NCBI GenBank assembly: GCA_905221605.1
Contig: CAJNDS010000413.1
Location: forward strand, 760,112-824,111
Origin: Symbiodinium natans
Taxonomy: Eukaryota; Sar; Dinophyceae; Suessiales; Symbiodiniaceae
Direction: 5' to 3'
DNA length: 64,000 bases
Shown here piece after piece: positions 9,358 to 18,216 of this stretch (the first letter of the stretch is position 1; each line of letters opens with the position of its first letter). The notes beneath the pieces were generated by a model. That model did not search any database and was not told the origin of the DNA. It saw only the letters and a program-made list of their open reading frames with translations. The translations under genes were made by a program, and so were the position numbers.

Positions 9358-9448
9358 GTTTAGGGTTTAGGGTTTAGGGTTTAGGGTTTAGGGTTTAGGG
9401 TTTAGGGTTTAGGGTTTAGGGTTTAGGGTTTAGGGTTTAGGGTTTAGG
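9358..9448. repeat. Interstitial (TTTAGGG)n array
   Basis: About 13 perfect units. Its first GT would be the donor of the preceding exon. Confidence 0.95.
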
Positions 9449-9525
9449 GGTCTTTGCAGACTCTTGCAGCTTTATATCGGGCCTATAGGGTTTACTGTTC
9501 AGCGCTGACCTAATGTTTTTGAGCT

Positions 9526-9590
9526 AGTAGCCTTGCTCGTTGCGAGTGTGTTCGCAAGATGCAGAGTATCAAAGTTACTTCTTGGGGCTT
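9526..9590 (+). CDS. Putative exon, hydrophobic
   Basis: After GAGCTAG it reads ALLVASVFARCRVSKLLLG, then runs into a family I element. Confidence 0.35.
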
Positions 9591-9594
9591 ATCT

Positions 9595-9695
9595 TGGAAG
9601 CTCTTGTCACTTCGTAAGCCTACTTGTATCCCCTAGAAACCCTCTTAGTAACCCACCTTACTAAGCCTACTTACTAAGTCAAAAGGGCTTCCAAG
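9595..9695. mobile_element. Family I element
   Basis: CTTGGAAGCTC... and ...AGGGCTTCCAAG arms, with CCTACTTACTAAGTC inside. Relatives at 11438 and 27052. Confidence 0.6.
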
Positions 9696-9742
9696 AGAAT
9701 TCTGAAGGGGGGAATCCAGGGCTTAAGCCTCCCCAGTCGCAG

Positions 9743-9808
9743 GTCCCTCCGGGCTTTGCGTTCTCTAAGTTACCCTCTAGGTTGGTCTCGCAAAATGTAT
9801 CGACCAAA
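9743..9808 (+). CDS. Putative exon, unknown protein
   Basis: GTCGCAG/ then VPPGFAFSKLPSRLVSQNVS... A donor may lie at CTCTAG/GTTGGTC (9781). Confidence 0.45.
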
Positions 9809-9893
9809 GCCCTAAAACATAAACCCTAAACCCGGTCACATTCCGGGTAGGGCCTTGAAGCGAGACAAGAGCTTTTCCTGGAGGAAAGACCCT

Positions 9894-9990
9894 ATGGGAG
9901 TTTGCGAAACCAGGGGTACCCCATTTTAAGGGGATCCTGATTCTATTCTATTTGGGTATAAAAGGCCTACCCCTAGTTTGGGAAATATCC
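9894..9990. mobile_element. Family F element
   Basis: GGGAGTTTGCGAAACCAGGGGTACCCC, then GATCCTGATTCTATTTGGG as in the copy at 22153. Confidence 0.5.
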
Positions 9991-10070
9991 ATATTCCCCC
10001 AGCTTTGCATGGGATGTTTCTGATAATTCGGGCTTGACGGACCATGTCAATGCCACCCAGCACTAGCAAG

Positions 10071-10261
10071 GAGCATTCTCCATAGTCTTCGGCGCTGTGG
10101 GTCCCGAACCTAGGTGCCCACGTCAGGCCCCACATCCCGAAAAACTGCAAGGGACCTTCGGATATATAAAGGCGCCACGGTCATCCCCAAATCAAAAACA
10201 AGGAGAATCTGCAAGACCCTCAACCCCCTCCCCACATCATAAGACAAACAGCACATGCTAG
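10071..10261 (+). CDS. Putative exon, Pro/basic-rich, ends in TAG
   Basis: After GCAAG an open frame of 62 codons AFSIVFGAVGPEPRCPRQAP... to TAG. The minus strand is also open over part of it. Confidence 0.45.
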
Positions 10262-10293
10262 TAAGGGCGTGAAGTTGTTTCCTTACACTCCAG

Positions 10294-10413
10294 AATAACT
10301 TCCTACTGTGCCCACAAACAGCCCTTGAGCTTTTTAATTTTGTAAAGCCTGGGCCGATTGCTTGGGTTATTAGAAGCTGCAAAGTGTCGGGTTTCTTCAG
10401 AATACCTTTCTGA
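10294..10413 (+). CDS. Putative exon, unknown protein, ends in TGA
   Basis: CTCCAG/ then NNFLLCPQTALELFNFVKPG... to TGA at 10411. A competing minus frame (10110-10382) is treated as a shadow. Confidence 0.4.
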   Translation, partial: NNFLLCPQTALELFNFVKPGPIAWVIRSCKVSGFFRIPF

Positions 10414-10480
10414 ACAGTTCAGAAAGGTGCCATAAGTTGGGACAAAGTAGGTGGGGTTTAAGTGGGTCTTATGGTGTCAG

Positions 10481-10640
10481 ACCATCGGAGCCGAATCATG
10501 CGAGGATCATTGCTCTGCTGCTGGGCACACGGCTGCGCCCGCGCATGATGTATGCGCCGTGCCATCTGGTTGCACATTGGACCGGGCACTTGGCGACTTT
10601 TCGCGTTTACTGTTGCTAACTATCTGCTTTGGCCTTGGAA
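10481..10640 (+). CDS. Putative exon, Cys/His-rich
   Basis: GGTGTCAG/ then TIGAESCEDHCSAAGHTAAP..., 50 codons open. Scattered Cys/His, but no recognised finger spacing. Confidence 0.45.
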
Positions 10641-10725
10641 GAGTAGCCTCTAAACCCTAAACTCTAAACCCTAAACCCTAAACCCTTGCTGCCTGCTCGT
10701 GATCGGCTAGCTGATGTGCGCTGCG

Positions 10726-10728
<3 letters not shown>

Positions 10729-10779
<51 letters not shown>
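10729..10779. repeat. Poly-G run (51)
   Basis: Uninterrupted G, the longest homopolymer in the window. Prone to sequencing error. Confidence 0.95.
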
Positions 10780-10806
10780 CTGGACTTGCAGCTGATTCGT
10801 GTTCAG

Positions 10807-10938
10807 ACACATCTTCCTGTCCTGTCTTGTTGGTGATAAGCTTTTTGCAGAGCCCAGGAATGTAGTCTGGCCGGGGGTAGGATTGGACTTCTCATCAACG
10901 TGGTTCTGGTCTTCATGGACTACCATTTGTTCAAGAAT
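10807..10938 (+). CDS. Putative exon, unknown protein
   Basis: After GTTCAG it reads HIFLSCLVGDKLFAEPRNVV..., 43 codons, meeting poly-C and a family Q element. Confidence 0.45.
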
Positions 10939-10966
10939 CCCCCCCCCCCTCCGGAAAAAAAAAAAT

Positions 10967-10997
<31 letters not shown>

Positions 10998-11070
10998 TCT
11001 TCCTGATTAAGGGAAATATAGGGATTATTGTTTCTTTTGGGGGCTTTTTAAGCAAACAGTAGTAGAAGGG
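10939..11070. mobile_element. Family Q element with AT microsatellite
   Basis: Poly-C, poly-A and (TA)n, then TTCTTCCTGATTAAGGGAAATATAGGGATTATT...AAGCAAACAGTAGT as in the other Q copies. Confidence 0.55.
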
Positions 11071-11082
11071 TTTGGCAGACAG

Positions 11083-11160
11083 GCATATACGTCGGCGCTG
11101 TCGTGAGCTTTCTCGCTGGATACGTGGTCGGCCACAACTCCACTTTCGCCCCGCGGTCGC
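11083..11160 (+). CDS. Putative exon with transmembrane segment
   Basis: GCAGACAG/ then IYVGAVVSFLAGYVVGHNST... entering a CCCTAAA array. A clear hydrophobic helix. The 3' splice border is not obvious. Confidence 0.55.
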
Positions 11161-11283
11161 ACCCTAAACCCTAAACCCTAAACCCTAAACCCTAAACCCT
11201 AAACCCTAAACCCTAAACCCTAAACCCTAAACCCTAAACCCTAAACCCTAAACCCTAAACCCTAAACCCTAAACCCTAAACCC
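11161..11283. repeat. Interstitial (CCCTAAA)n array
   Basis: About 17 perfect units. Confidence 0.97.
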
Positions 11284-11315
11284 TTCAATAAACGCCGCAA
11301 CCTTCAATAACTGGG

Positions 11316-11417
11316 TTTTGGAGTACTGTACTTTAATACTTTTTTTGGTTCTGGGTTCCTACTATAGCTACTTGTACCTAAAAAGTATATACTTTTTTTC
11401 CAGGGTCTACTCCAAAG
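11316..11417. mobile_element. Element U (single copy, inverted ends)
   Basis: TTTTGGAGTA and TACTCCAAAG ends, with TTTAATACTTTTTTT and AAAAAGTATATAC inside. ATAAACGCCG occurs on both sides (11288 and 11423). Confidence 0.4.
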
Positions 11418-11437
11418 GTGGGATAAACGCCGGTTGG

Positions 11438-11557
11438 AAGTTGGAAGCCCTTTTGACTTAGTAAGTAAGTAGGGCTGGCAAGGTGAGTTCTGGGGATTGT
11501 CACAGGGTTTCTAGGGGATACTAGGTAGACTTATACTAAGTCAAGCGAGCTTCCGAA
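11438..11557. mobile_element. Family I element
   Basis: TTGGAAGCCCTTTTGACTTAGTAAGTAAGTAGG to ACTAAGTCAAGCGAGCTTCC. Confidence 0.55.
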
Positions 11558-11664
11558 TAGGATAGCACGAGGGTCCAAAGTCAGAAATTCACAAACTAAA
11601 CGTGTCGAAGACCGGCTCCGCCCTTGGACTAGTCACGTAGTCTTCGGATTTTAAACCTAGGCAG

Positions 11665-11740
11665 GCCTTCGGGGTACTGTATCTTATATTTTCCTTTATT
11701 GGACTGAAGAGGATCATTTTCAGGAATAGTTGTCAGAGGC
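11665..11740 (+). CDS. Putative exon with transmembrane segment
   Basis: AGGCAG/ then AFGVLYLIFSFIGLKRIIFR... before degenerate TTTAGGG. Donor uncertain. Confidence 0.45.
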
Positions 11741-11792
11741 TTAGGGTTTTTAGGGTTCAGGTTTTTGGGTTGTAAGGGCCCTCCCAGAACAG

Positions 11793-11884
11793 GGTTCCCT
11801 TGTGTGTCTCCGTGAAATCCTTACAAGCCTCCAGAGTGACTCAGGACCAGGAGAGAGCTTGGAGCTTCAAGGGCAAGGATTGGG
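11793..11884 (+). CDS. Putative internal exon, unknown protein
   Basis: CAGAACAG/ then VPLCVSVKSLQASRVTQDQE..., ending GATTGGG/GTTTAGGG. Confidence 0.5.
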
Positions 11885-11984
11885 GTTTAGGGCTTAGGGT
11901 TTAATTAGGGTTTAGGGTTTAGGGTTTGGGGTTTGGGGTTTGGGGTTTAGGGTTTTGGGGTTTAGGGTTTAGGGTTTAGGGCAG

Positions 11985-12079
11985 CTGCAACACATAGCCC
12001 GAGGCAGCATGATCTCCGACAGGCTCAGGTGTTCAGCTATCTCGCTATCTGCGCCCATTTCCGAGGGAGCTTCGCGAAA
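11985..12079 (+). CDS. Putative internal exon, ends phase 0
   Basis: GGCAG/ then ATHSPRQHDLRQAQVFSYLA..., ending GCGAAA/GTAAGC. The same frame stays open to 12346 if unspliced. Confidence 0.5.
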
Positions 12080-12151
12080 GTAAGCTCAAGGCACCCTTTC
12101 ATCAACGTCAAGAATCTTCCCAAAGAATGGACCCCCCCCTTGAACCACAAG

Positions 12152-12258
12152 ATGGGTCCATGTGCCCATAGAGTATATACTTGGGCCCTGAGGCTGCGAC
12201 ATAGGGAACCCTTTAAGGCCCAAGTACATACCATACAGGCACACATGGACCCTTTGGG
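12152..12258. mobile_element. Family B element
   Basis: GATGGGTCCATGTGCCCATAGAGTATATACTTGGGCCC with the inverse GGCCCAAGTACATACC...CATGGACCCTTTGGG. Confidence 0.7.
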
Positions 12259-12460
12259 CCACTGGTTCTCACGCCCCAAAATCCCAAGCCAGAAGTCTTC
12301 TCTTGTATGCCCTCGGGGGGAAGCCATCTCCTCACCCAAACTCTAGAACCCTAGAAAACCCTCCCTGGGCCCCTGTAGATAGGGGCCTCAGTGTACCTGG
12401 GGTATTTGGGTCTAGGTATAATGCCCTAGAAACCCCTGTAGAAGCCCGACACCCCAAACC

Positions 12461-12549
12461 CTAAACCCTAAACCCTAAACCCTAAACCCTAAACCCTAAA
12501 CCCTAAACCCTAAACCCTAAACCCTAAACCCTAAACCCTAAACCCTAAC
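12461..12549. repeat. Interstitial (CCCTAAA)n array
   Basis: About 12 perfect units. Confidence 0.95.
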
Positions 12550-12558
12550 CCACAACAG

Positions 12559-12636
12559 GCCATCCTGGTCTTTGTGACCTCGATCATGCCCGAGACTGGC
12601 TCCTTTGCCATCCCTTTCGGGCGCCTGGGCAGCAGG
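12559..12636 (+). CDS. Putative internal exon, phase 0-0
   Basis: CACAACAG/ then 26 codons AILVFVTSIMPETGSFAIPF..., ending at G/GTTTGGGG. Sharp borders with repeats on both sides. Confidence 0.6.
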
Positions 12637-12800
12637 GTTTGGGGTTTCCGGTTTAGGTCTCAGGGTTCAGGGTTCAGGGTTTAGGGGTTCAGGGTTCGGG
12701 GTTCAGGGTTTAGGAGTTCAGGGTTCAGGGGGTTCAAAGTCCAGGGTTTAGGGCTCATTAGGGTTTAGGGTTTAGGGCTCATTAGGGCTTAGGGTTCAGG
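12637..12800. repeat. Variant TTTAGGG/TTCAGGG array
   Basis: Degenerate units dominated by TTCAGGG. Confidence 0.85.
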
Positions 12801-12843
12801 CTTTGCTGTAGGGTGTCGGGTTCAGGGGCTGTCATGTTTCTAG

Positions 12844-12948
12844 GCCTATGAAGTGTCGAAGCTCTCAGCAACGCTTTGGAGCTGCGGGTTTATGAATCTG
12901 TGCATATCTAAGGGTAGTTGCTCCCTTCCCTCCTTGGAAGGGTTCTGA
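12844..12948 (+). CDS. Putative exon ending in TGA
   Basis: TTTCTAG/ then AYEVSKLSATLWSCGFMNLC... to TGA at 12946. Confidence 0.45.
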   Translation, partial: AYEVSKLSATLWSCGFMNLCISKGSCSLPSLEGF

Positions 12949-12964
12949 GACCTGGGGCTGTATG

Positions 12965-13030
12965 CTGTATAGGGTATATAAGGGGCATATACGGGGTCCC
13001 CTTTTAAGGGCCCATGTAACTCACCTTAGA
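12965..13030. mobile_element. Family K element
   Basis: GCTGTATAGGGTATATAAGGGGCATATACGGGGTCCCC...GGGCCCATGTAACT, nearly the same as 28426-28505. Confidence 0.55.
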
Positions 13031-13166
13031 TCAAACCATCCTCCGCTCCTGCGCGTTGGTTTTGGTACCAACAAGCAGGTGCACCCCAGCCCCACAAGCG
13101 ATGCCACGAAGATCCCTGAAGCCTGAGCGCGCGCCATCTGAATTTCGCATGACCCTCTGGGGTTAA
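13030..13166 (+). CDS. Putative exon, basic/Pro-rich, ends in TAA
   Basis: Reads QTILRSCALVLVPTSRCTPA... for 44 codons to TAA. An internal AAGCAG could be the acceptor. Confidence 0.4.
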
Positions 13167-13216
13167 AGGGTTTAGGGTTTTAGGGTGTTAGCTTTTTACG
13201 GCCTTTTCGGGGTCCC

Positions 13217-13301
13217 CTAAACCCTAAACCCTAAACCCTAAACCCTAAACCCTAAACCCTAAACCCTAAACCCTAAACCCTAAACCCTAAACCCTAAACC
13301 C
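13217..13301. repeat. Interstitial (CCCTAAA)n array
   Basis: About 12 units. Confidence 0.95.
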
Positions 13302-13323
13302 GGCATCGACACCTCTGGCCCGA

Positions 13324-13400
13324 GCCGACCGCGAGGCTTGTCGCCACGCTGAACAAGCGTGCAGAGCAGGAGGGCAAGCAGGCGACTCCTGGGACGCTGG
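13324..13400 (+). CDS. Putative internal exon, unknown protein
   Basis: CCGAG/ then PTARLVATLNKRAEQEGKQA..., ending CTGG/GTTTTGG at a family P element. Confidence 0.5.
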
Positions 13401-13533
13401 GTTTTGGGGGGGATGTTTTTTGGGTCCTTGTTGGTGATAATTTTACATGTTTTTCCATAATTAAATTCCCAGTTTCAGGAATAAGCATGACCATTTTCAA
13501 TATTACCCCAACAAGGAAGTAGTTTTGGGACCC
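13401..13533. mobile_element. Family P element
   Basis: GGGTCCTTGTTGGTGATAATTT...CCCCAACAAGGAAGTAGTTTTGGGACC. Relative at 19152. Confidence 0.6.
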
Positions 13534-13587
13534 TAAACCCTAAACCCTAAACCGTAAACCCTAACCACAGGGCTTGCACTCCAAATG

Positions 13588-13690
13588 TGCGCAGTCTCCT
13601 GGCGCCAGTTTGGGACTCGGTGGAGCGAATGTGGCGGAACTGGTCGCATGCTGCGCATAGCCTTTTCTACGATGCCTTTTGGCCCCTTTA
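13588..13690 (+). CDS. Putative exon, unknown protein
   Basis: Reads LLAPVWDSVERMWRNWSHAA..., open beyond 13800. A second + frame is also open. Confidence 0.4.
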
Positions 13691-13818
13691 TAAACGTGCT
13701 ACAAGAACCCCCAAAACCCTATTCTCATTATTAGGGCCTCTATATTATTTGTTTTTTTGCTTGGTCTTTGCGCGCGAAAGCACGAGAATGTCGCAACAGC
13801 GGAAGATTTGGTAAACTT

Positions 13819-13911
13819 CCCTAAGGGTCCAGGTACCTAGAGTATATACTTGGGCCTTAACAGCTCATACATGCGAACCCTTTAAAGCCCAAGTAGATAC
13901 CCGTGGATCCT
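13819..13911. mobile_element. Family B element, worn
   Basis: CCCTAAGGGTCCAGGTACCTAGAGTATATACTTGGGCC and AAGCCCAAGTAGATACC. Confidence 0.5.
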
Positions 13912-14171
13912 GCGGGCTTGACATAGCACCCTTAAAGTGGAGACGAAGTTCCACGGTTTTTTGGGTCCGAGTCCGAAAAACACTGAGCCCATAACCCGAT
14001 TCGCCCAAAACCCGCCACCTAAAGTCTCCGATGTCGTGTCTTTCTTGGGTGCCTTGAAGTAGACTGGGCCTCACGCCTTCGACCCTGCTGCATACCCGGT
14101 GCCGAAGCTTCAAAACACAGCCCCTCATTCTCTGTGCAGTCGAAGGCTTAGTCTGTCTACGCTTCCGGCAG

Positions 14172-14392
14172 GCTGCATCGGGGGGCGGCACCCCTTCTAC
14201 GTGAACCCGAAACCCGAAGCCCTGCGTCCCCTCATGCTTTCGTGTGCAATGGCAAAGAAGGTGAGCACGGCTCTGCAAATGGCCCTCCTGAACTGCTGTG
14301 TGACAGTGGGCCAGCAGGTCTGTCATATGGCCCCTGGGTCTTCAAGAGCTGGGTTGCTTGCTGAGGAAGTTCGGTGGCCATCATACGGACAG
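14172..14392 (+). CDS. Putative exon, unknown protein
   Basis: After CCGGCAG it reads CIGGRHPFYVNPKPEALRPL..., then a helical stretch, about 73 codons, up to a family D element. The minus strand is also open. Confidence 0.45.
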
Positions 14393-14397
14393 CATGT

Positions 14398-14508
14398 CTA
14401 GGATGCCCAGTAGTACCCTTATTCCCTTTTTTTGGGGGGTTTAGGTTCCCTTATAAACCCCTTTAAGCAAAAAAGTGCGCCCTCTTTTAGCCTAGGTTAC
14501 TAGCCTAG
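14398..14508. mobile_element. Family D element
   Basis: CTAGGATGCCCAGTAGTACCC and GGTTACTAGCCTAG arms. The flanks ATGT and TTGT match at 3 of 4 positions. Confidence 0.65.
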
Positions 14509-14515
14509 TTGTTGA

Positions 14516-14631
14516 TAGTTATCCATCGTTATAAGCACACTCGTAGTATCCACGATGAAAAGTCTCCACAGGATACTGTACTAATGACTACGTGTCCATG
14601 TTATGGTACTTTGCACTCCAAGTGTCCTTAA
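14516..14631 (+). CDS. Putative exon ending in TAA
   Basis: Begins beside the family D right arm. Reads LLIVIHRYKHTRSIHDEKSP... to TAA. Confidence 0.4.
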
Positions 14632-14826
14632 CAGCAACTCAGAGAAGCCTAGGGCTTAGGGCTCAGGGTTTAGGGTCTAAGCTTTGGGGTTTAGGGTTTA
14701 AGGTTTGGGTTTAGGGTTTAAGGTTAAGTGTTTAGGGTTCAGGGTTCAGGGTTTAGGGTTCAGGGTTTAGGGTTCAGGGTTCAGGGTTCAGGGTTCAGGG
14801 TTTTGGGCCCCGGGTTCGCCCTACAG

Positions 14827-14936
14827 CCGCAAAGGTGCTTGCCATCATCGAGCAGCATCTGCCGCTGACGGCAGCCCTGCCGTGCGTCTTCCTCTTCGCC
14901 GCAGTGGTGCCTCGCCTGCTTTTTTTCTTTACATGG
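14827..14936 (+). CDS. Putative internal exon with transmembrane helix
   Basis: CCTACAG/ then AKVLAIIEQHLPLTAALPCV..., a strongly hydrophobic C-half, ending TGG/GTACTT on a codon boundary. Confidence 0.6.
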
Positions 14937-14987
14937 GTACTTATAAGGTGGTTTAGGGTCTAGGGTCTAGGGTTTAGGGCTTATGTA

Positions 14988-15108
14988 CTTGGAGGTTCAT
15001 GGATACTGATTGCCACAGTTAGAAGTCTACTTAGAACCTACTTAGGGGACTTTAGGGGGCTTAGAAGTGGAGTTATAATTACGGTCATAAGTACCCTGAA
15101 CCTCCAAG
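14988..15108. mobile_element. Family A element flanked by TA
   Basis: TA/CTTGGAGGTTCATGG...CCTGAACCTCCAAG/TA. The TA on both sides suggests a Tc1/mariner-type target. Confidence 0.7.
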
Positions 15109-15270
15109 TATGGTCAGTTCTCTACATTAGGGATCCCTTCTGGGAACCCTAAATGAGAGAGGGCCTGCCTTACAATAAGAATCATATATGGACATTGGAC
15201 GTGTCGTTACAATTTGTCTTTGTTCACATGGGATCATTCAAGCTTACCGTGTAGGTGAAGGAGAGTGTAG

Positions 15271-15320
15271 GATTTATCTGGTTGCTCGCCGACGCATGTC
15301 CTCTCTGAGAAGGCACATAG
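15271..15320 (+). CDS. Putative internal exon, phase 0 to 2
   Basis: AGTGTAG/ then DLSGCSPTHVLSEKAH, ending ATAG/GTTAGC. Its phase fits the exon at 15440. Confidence 0.45.
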
Positions 15321-15439
15321 GTTAGCCTATTCGATAGGGCTTTGAGCTAGGCTAGGTTCGCCCAAAAAGCAACACTTGCCGGTTCACGGGTCGATGGTTC
15401 AAGGCATAGGGATATAGTGTAGACATCAGACTACCAAAG

Positions 15440-15584
15440 CACGTCTGAATACTTTGTGGAATGCGAGGTCGAATATAAAACCTCGTTCCGGCAACCTAAA
15501 CCGCATTCCTCAGCATTCTTCGTTTGCTATGAATACCGCAACTCGAGTACTCGAATCCCTGGGCCGCCAACAGAATATTCCTAG
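15440..15584 (+). CDS. Putative exon ending in TAG, unknown protein
   Basis: CCAAAG/ then TSEYFVECEVEYKTSFRQPK..., 48 codons to TAG. It accepts the 2-nt overhang left by the exon at 15271-15320 (119-nt intron). Confidence 0.5.
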
Positions 15585-15599
15585 ACTCTGGGGGTGGCT

Positions 15600-15740
15600 A
15601 TACGCCCCCTTAATATGTGGTCCCCTATGTCCTTTTTCGGGGTCTGAGGTATGGGCTGGGTTGTGTACGGCCTTTCGGAGGATACAAGGGGTCCACGATT
15701 AAGGGCCCATACTAAGGGACCATGTATCTACCCTAAGGTA
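15600..15740. mobile_element. Family K-like element
   Basis: Ends with TTAAGGGCCCATACTAAGGGACCATGTA, as at 28426 and 62764. The left arm is worn. Confidence 0.4.
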
Positions 15741-16189
15741 AAACATTGAGCTTCCTTCAACACTACAGATTTAAAGATCTTCCACAAGAGCTGCCCCAGA
15801 GGTTAAAACCAATTCCCTCACCATGATTTTCTTTCCTACAGAGCTTCCTTACATAGTCAGAATCGCTGGCTGACTATTTGTGGGTTGGATTGCCCTGCAA
15901 AAAACCGATTGTAAGGAAGAACTTCATCGTGATGAGTTCTGGCGGGTGAGTGGTGGGGGGGGGAGAGGGGGCGGAGGGGCAAGCTTGATTCATTTGATTC
16001 GGGGAGAAGTTTTTGTGAGCATCTTGAATCTTGAAGCTTGGATCCTGGCTTGATTCAAAGACTGAATCAACTGAATCAAGCCCCCCGCCCATGTTCCCTC
16101 CCCCCGCCCGGCTTGATTCAAAAACCAAATCAAAGCGAATCAAATCAATCAAGCTTGCCACACCCCTCACCCCCACCCCCGCCGCCACC

Positions 16190-16203
16190 CCCCCCCCCCC
16201 CCC
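16190..16203. repeat. Poly-C tract
   Basis: C-rich run inside a GATTCA-rich, repeat-like stretch (15990-16160). Confidence 0.7.
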
Positions 16204-16466
16204 ACCCACCGCAACGATGTTCTTCCTTACGGTGGGCCTCGCTGAAATCATGTTCGCGTGTTTTTTGGGTGCAATGTACATATATATATATATAGATATA
16301 TATGCACTTGTTTTTTGTATTGATTTGTGTATTCATGTATATACACATAAACTTCTTGTTTCCTTTACGCATTTACTCATCTTCGTTTAGTTGGATAAAA
16401 GGTATGCTTTAAGGGTTTAGGGTTTAGGGTTTAGGGTTTAGGGTTTAGGGTTTAGGGTTTAGGGTA

Positions 16467-16527
16467 ATGGCATGGGCTCCGCGTGTCAAAGCTGCTAAAC
16501 CCTTCCGTTCTGCCCTGGCCACCCATG
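16467..16527 (+). CDS. Putative exon split by family C element
   Basis: Reads MAWAPRVKAAKPFRSALATH up to the left arm of the family C element. Confidence 0.45.
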
Positions 16528-16528
16528 G

Positions 16529-16695
16529 AGCCCAATACCCCTCAGCTAAGAAAATACCTGAAATCAGCAGGGTTTAGGGTTTAGGGATGAGGGTTCCTTT
16601 ATAGTTTAAGGTATATATTCCGTGATACCCCCTGTAACTAAGGAATATACCTTAAATCATAATATTTTAATTCAGGTGTATAAAGGGCTCTCTTG
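16529..16695. mobile_element. Family C element with nested telomeric repeat
   Basis: AGCCCAATACCCCTCAGC and GTGTATAAAGGGCTCTCT arms. TTTAGGG units sit inside at 16569-16588. Confidence 0.6.
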
Positions 16696-16700
16696 CCAAG

Positions 16701-16785
16701 GCCTACACTCTCGGCGGAACATCCGCGCTGTGCTTGGACGACAAGCCCCCGGGCGAGGCCCCCGCTGGCTTGGGAACTGGGCATG
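16701..16785 (+). CDS. Putative exon, downstream of family C insertion
   Basis: TTGCCAAG/ then AYTLGGTSALCLDDKPPGEA... ending near GCATGG/GGGGTTT. Likely continues the island at 16467. Confidence 0.5.
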
Positions 16786-17116
16786 GGGGGTTTCGGGTTT
16801 CGAAACCCTACACCCTAAACCCTAAGTCCTAAATGCCACTGAGCCTAACACAAACAAGTATGCCTAAACCCTAAACCCTAAACACGAATCCCGTTTCAGG
16901 GATTTTTTTGGGCTTAGGTCCAGCCTTAGGGTCTGGGACCTGTTGCTGCGCCTCGTTCTTCAGAGGTTTAGAATTTAGGGTTTAGGGTTTAGGGTTAGAG
17001 ACTCTTTGGGCTTCTTAGGGCTTTGTGATTTTAGGCTTCGGGTAGTGGGGGTTAAGGTCTAAACCCTATGTTTTTTTTTCAACAGGCCTTTGGGGCTTTG
17101 GCTAACTTAAGCTTCA

Positions 17117-17190
17117 GTGACTAGAGAATCCTTGTTCGGAGTCTCTCTGTGCCCCTCCTGCCTCTGTGTTACTCTGCAAGTCTGTGTGTG
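17117..17190 (+). CDS. Putative exon, Cys-rich, ends in TGA
   Basis: GCTTCAG/ then TRESLFGVSLCPSCLCVTLQ... to TGA. Partly TCTGTG microsatellite-like, so doubtful. Confidence 0.25.
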
Positions 17191-17249
17191 ACTGTCTCGT
17201 TATGTGTCTCAGTGTGTCTCTGTATACCCAGAGGGCCAGTTCCCCTTCA

Positions 17250-17364
17250 TCATATAAGGAAGCTGGAAGATACCTTCACGTATATTAAAGATCCCTACAT
17301 ATTTTAAGGCATGTTCCCTAATTAGGGTAGTATTGGGCCCTAATTGGGGTAGTATTGGGCTCTC
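17250..17364. mobile_element. Family C element
   Basis: ATACCTTCACG...TTTAAGGCATGTTCCCTAATTAGGG..TATTGGGCTCTCTCGG. Its last ~25 bp is doubled. Confidence 0.5.
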
Positions 17365-17379
17365 TCGGTAGGACTCGAG

Positions 17380-17436
17380 CGAGTGGTCCGGTACGGAGGA
17401 GTCGATCTCGGCAGCCTGGCTCCCACAACGTCTAAG
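17380..17436 (+). CDS. Putative internal exon, phase 0-0
   Basis: GACTCGAG/ then 19 codons RVVRYGGVDLGSLAPTTSK, then GTTATT. Confidence 0.5.
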
Positions 17437-17652
17437 GTTATTGATGCTTGCAGAGTAGGGTTTAGGGTTAGGGTTTAGGGTTTAGGGTTTAGGGATAACC
17501 TCAATTCGGGTCCATTCTCAGTTGTGCCTACTTGCTAAGGCCCCCGATCCTCCAAGCATCTCCAAGCAGGCTCTCTTCTGCGGGAGTCTGAGTAGTCCTC
17601 TGTTATGAAACATAAGAAAGAATAGGCCAACTTGCAAACCTACCTCCTTCAG

Positions 17653-17745
17653 ATCAGGGCTTTCGGGCTAGCGTTGCAAGGCTTGGGAAGCCTACGAAGA
17701 CTGACTTCGACGAAATGGAGTGTGAACCGACCGTGTCGAGAACTC
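17653..17745 (+). CDS. Putative exon, unknown protein
   Basis: CTTCAG/ then QGFRASVARLGKPTKTDFDE... entering CCCTAAA repeats. Acidic and polar, clearly protein-like. Confidence 0.5.
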
Positions 17746-17946
17746 TAAGCCCTATAAACCCTAAACCCATAACCCTAATAAATCCTAAACCCTACACCCT
17801 AAACCCCTAAACCCAGTCTAAAGAGCTACTACTGTACTCCCCCGATCCTCCAAGGAGTAATGAAGCCTCGGAGAGGTTAAAGCCAGAGCCCTAAGCCCTG
17901 AACCCTAAAACCTAAACCCCAAGGGTTTAGGGTTTAGGGTGTTGCA

Positions 17947-18150
17947 GTGGTCAGCTGTACGCGCTTGTGTGCAGACATGCCCAGCCCAAGACCACCCGAA
18001 CACTACTCAAAACGAGCCAAACCAGAGCCAGCCAAACCAAAGCCAGCCCACATCCAAACACTTTTGCACTCAACGCTGTACTTCGGACTAACATCTAGCA
18101 CGCTTCCTGATGTCATGGAGCCTGATGCCTTGTTGCAAGGTGACATCTGA
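17947..18150 (+). CDS. Putative exon with KPEPAKPKPA repeat
   Basis: 67-codon frame to TGA with a Lys-Pro-Ala linker (KRAKPEPAKPKPAHIQ), then LHSTLYFGLTSSTLPDVMEP. Confidence 0.4.
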   Translation: MVSCTRLCADMPSPRPPEHYSKRAKPEPAKPKPAHIQTLLHSTLYFGLTSSTLPDVMEPDALLQGDI

Positions 18151-18216
18151 GAATATGCACTGGAAAAGATGCTAGATTTCGAGCTTTCAACAGAAAACTA
18201 GGTTTTGTGTCGGGGA

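Noticed and set aside
10110..10382. 90-codon minus frame
   Set aside because: The + strand has two islands with AG borders in the same place; judged less likely.
11288..11432. 10-bp direct repeat ATAAACGCCG as target duplication of element U
   Set aside because: The copies are 18 and 5 bp away from the inverted ends, so the link is uncertain.
13865..14326. 153-codon minus frame
   Set aside because: Overlaps + strand islands with splice-like borders and crosses telomere-derived motifs; kept as a shadow, though not disproved.
15350..15420. tRNA-like GGTTCAAGG / GGTTCACGGG stretch
   Set aside because: No 7-bp acceptor stem or anticodon arm could be paired around it.
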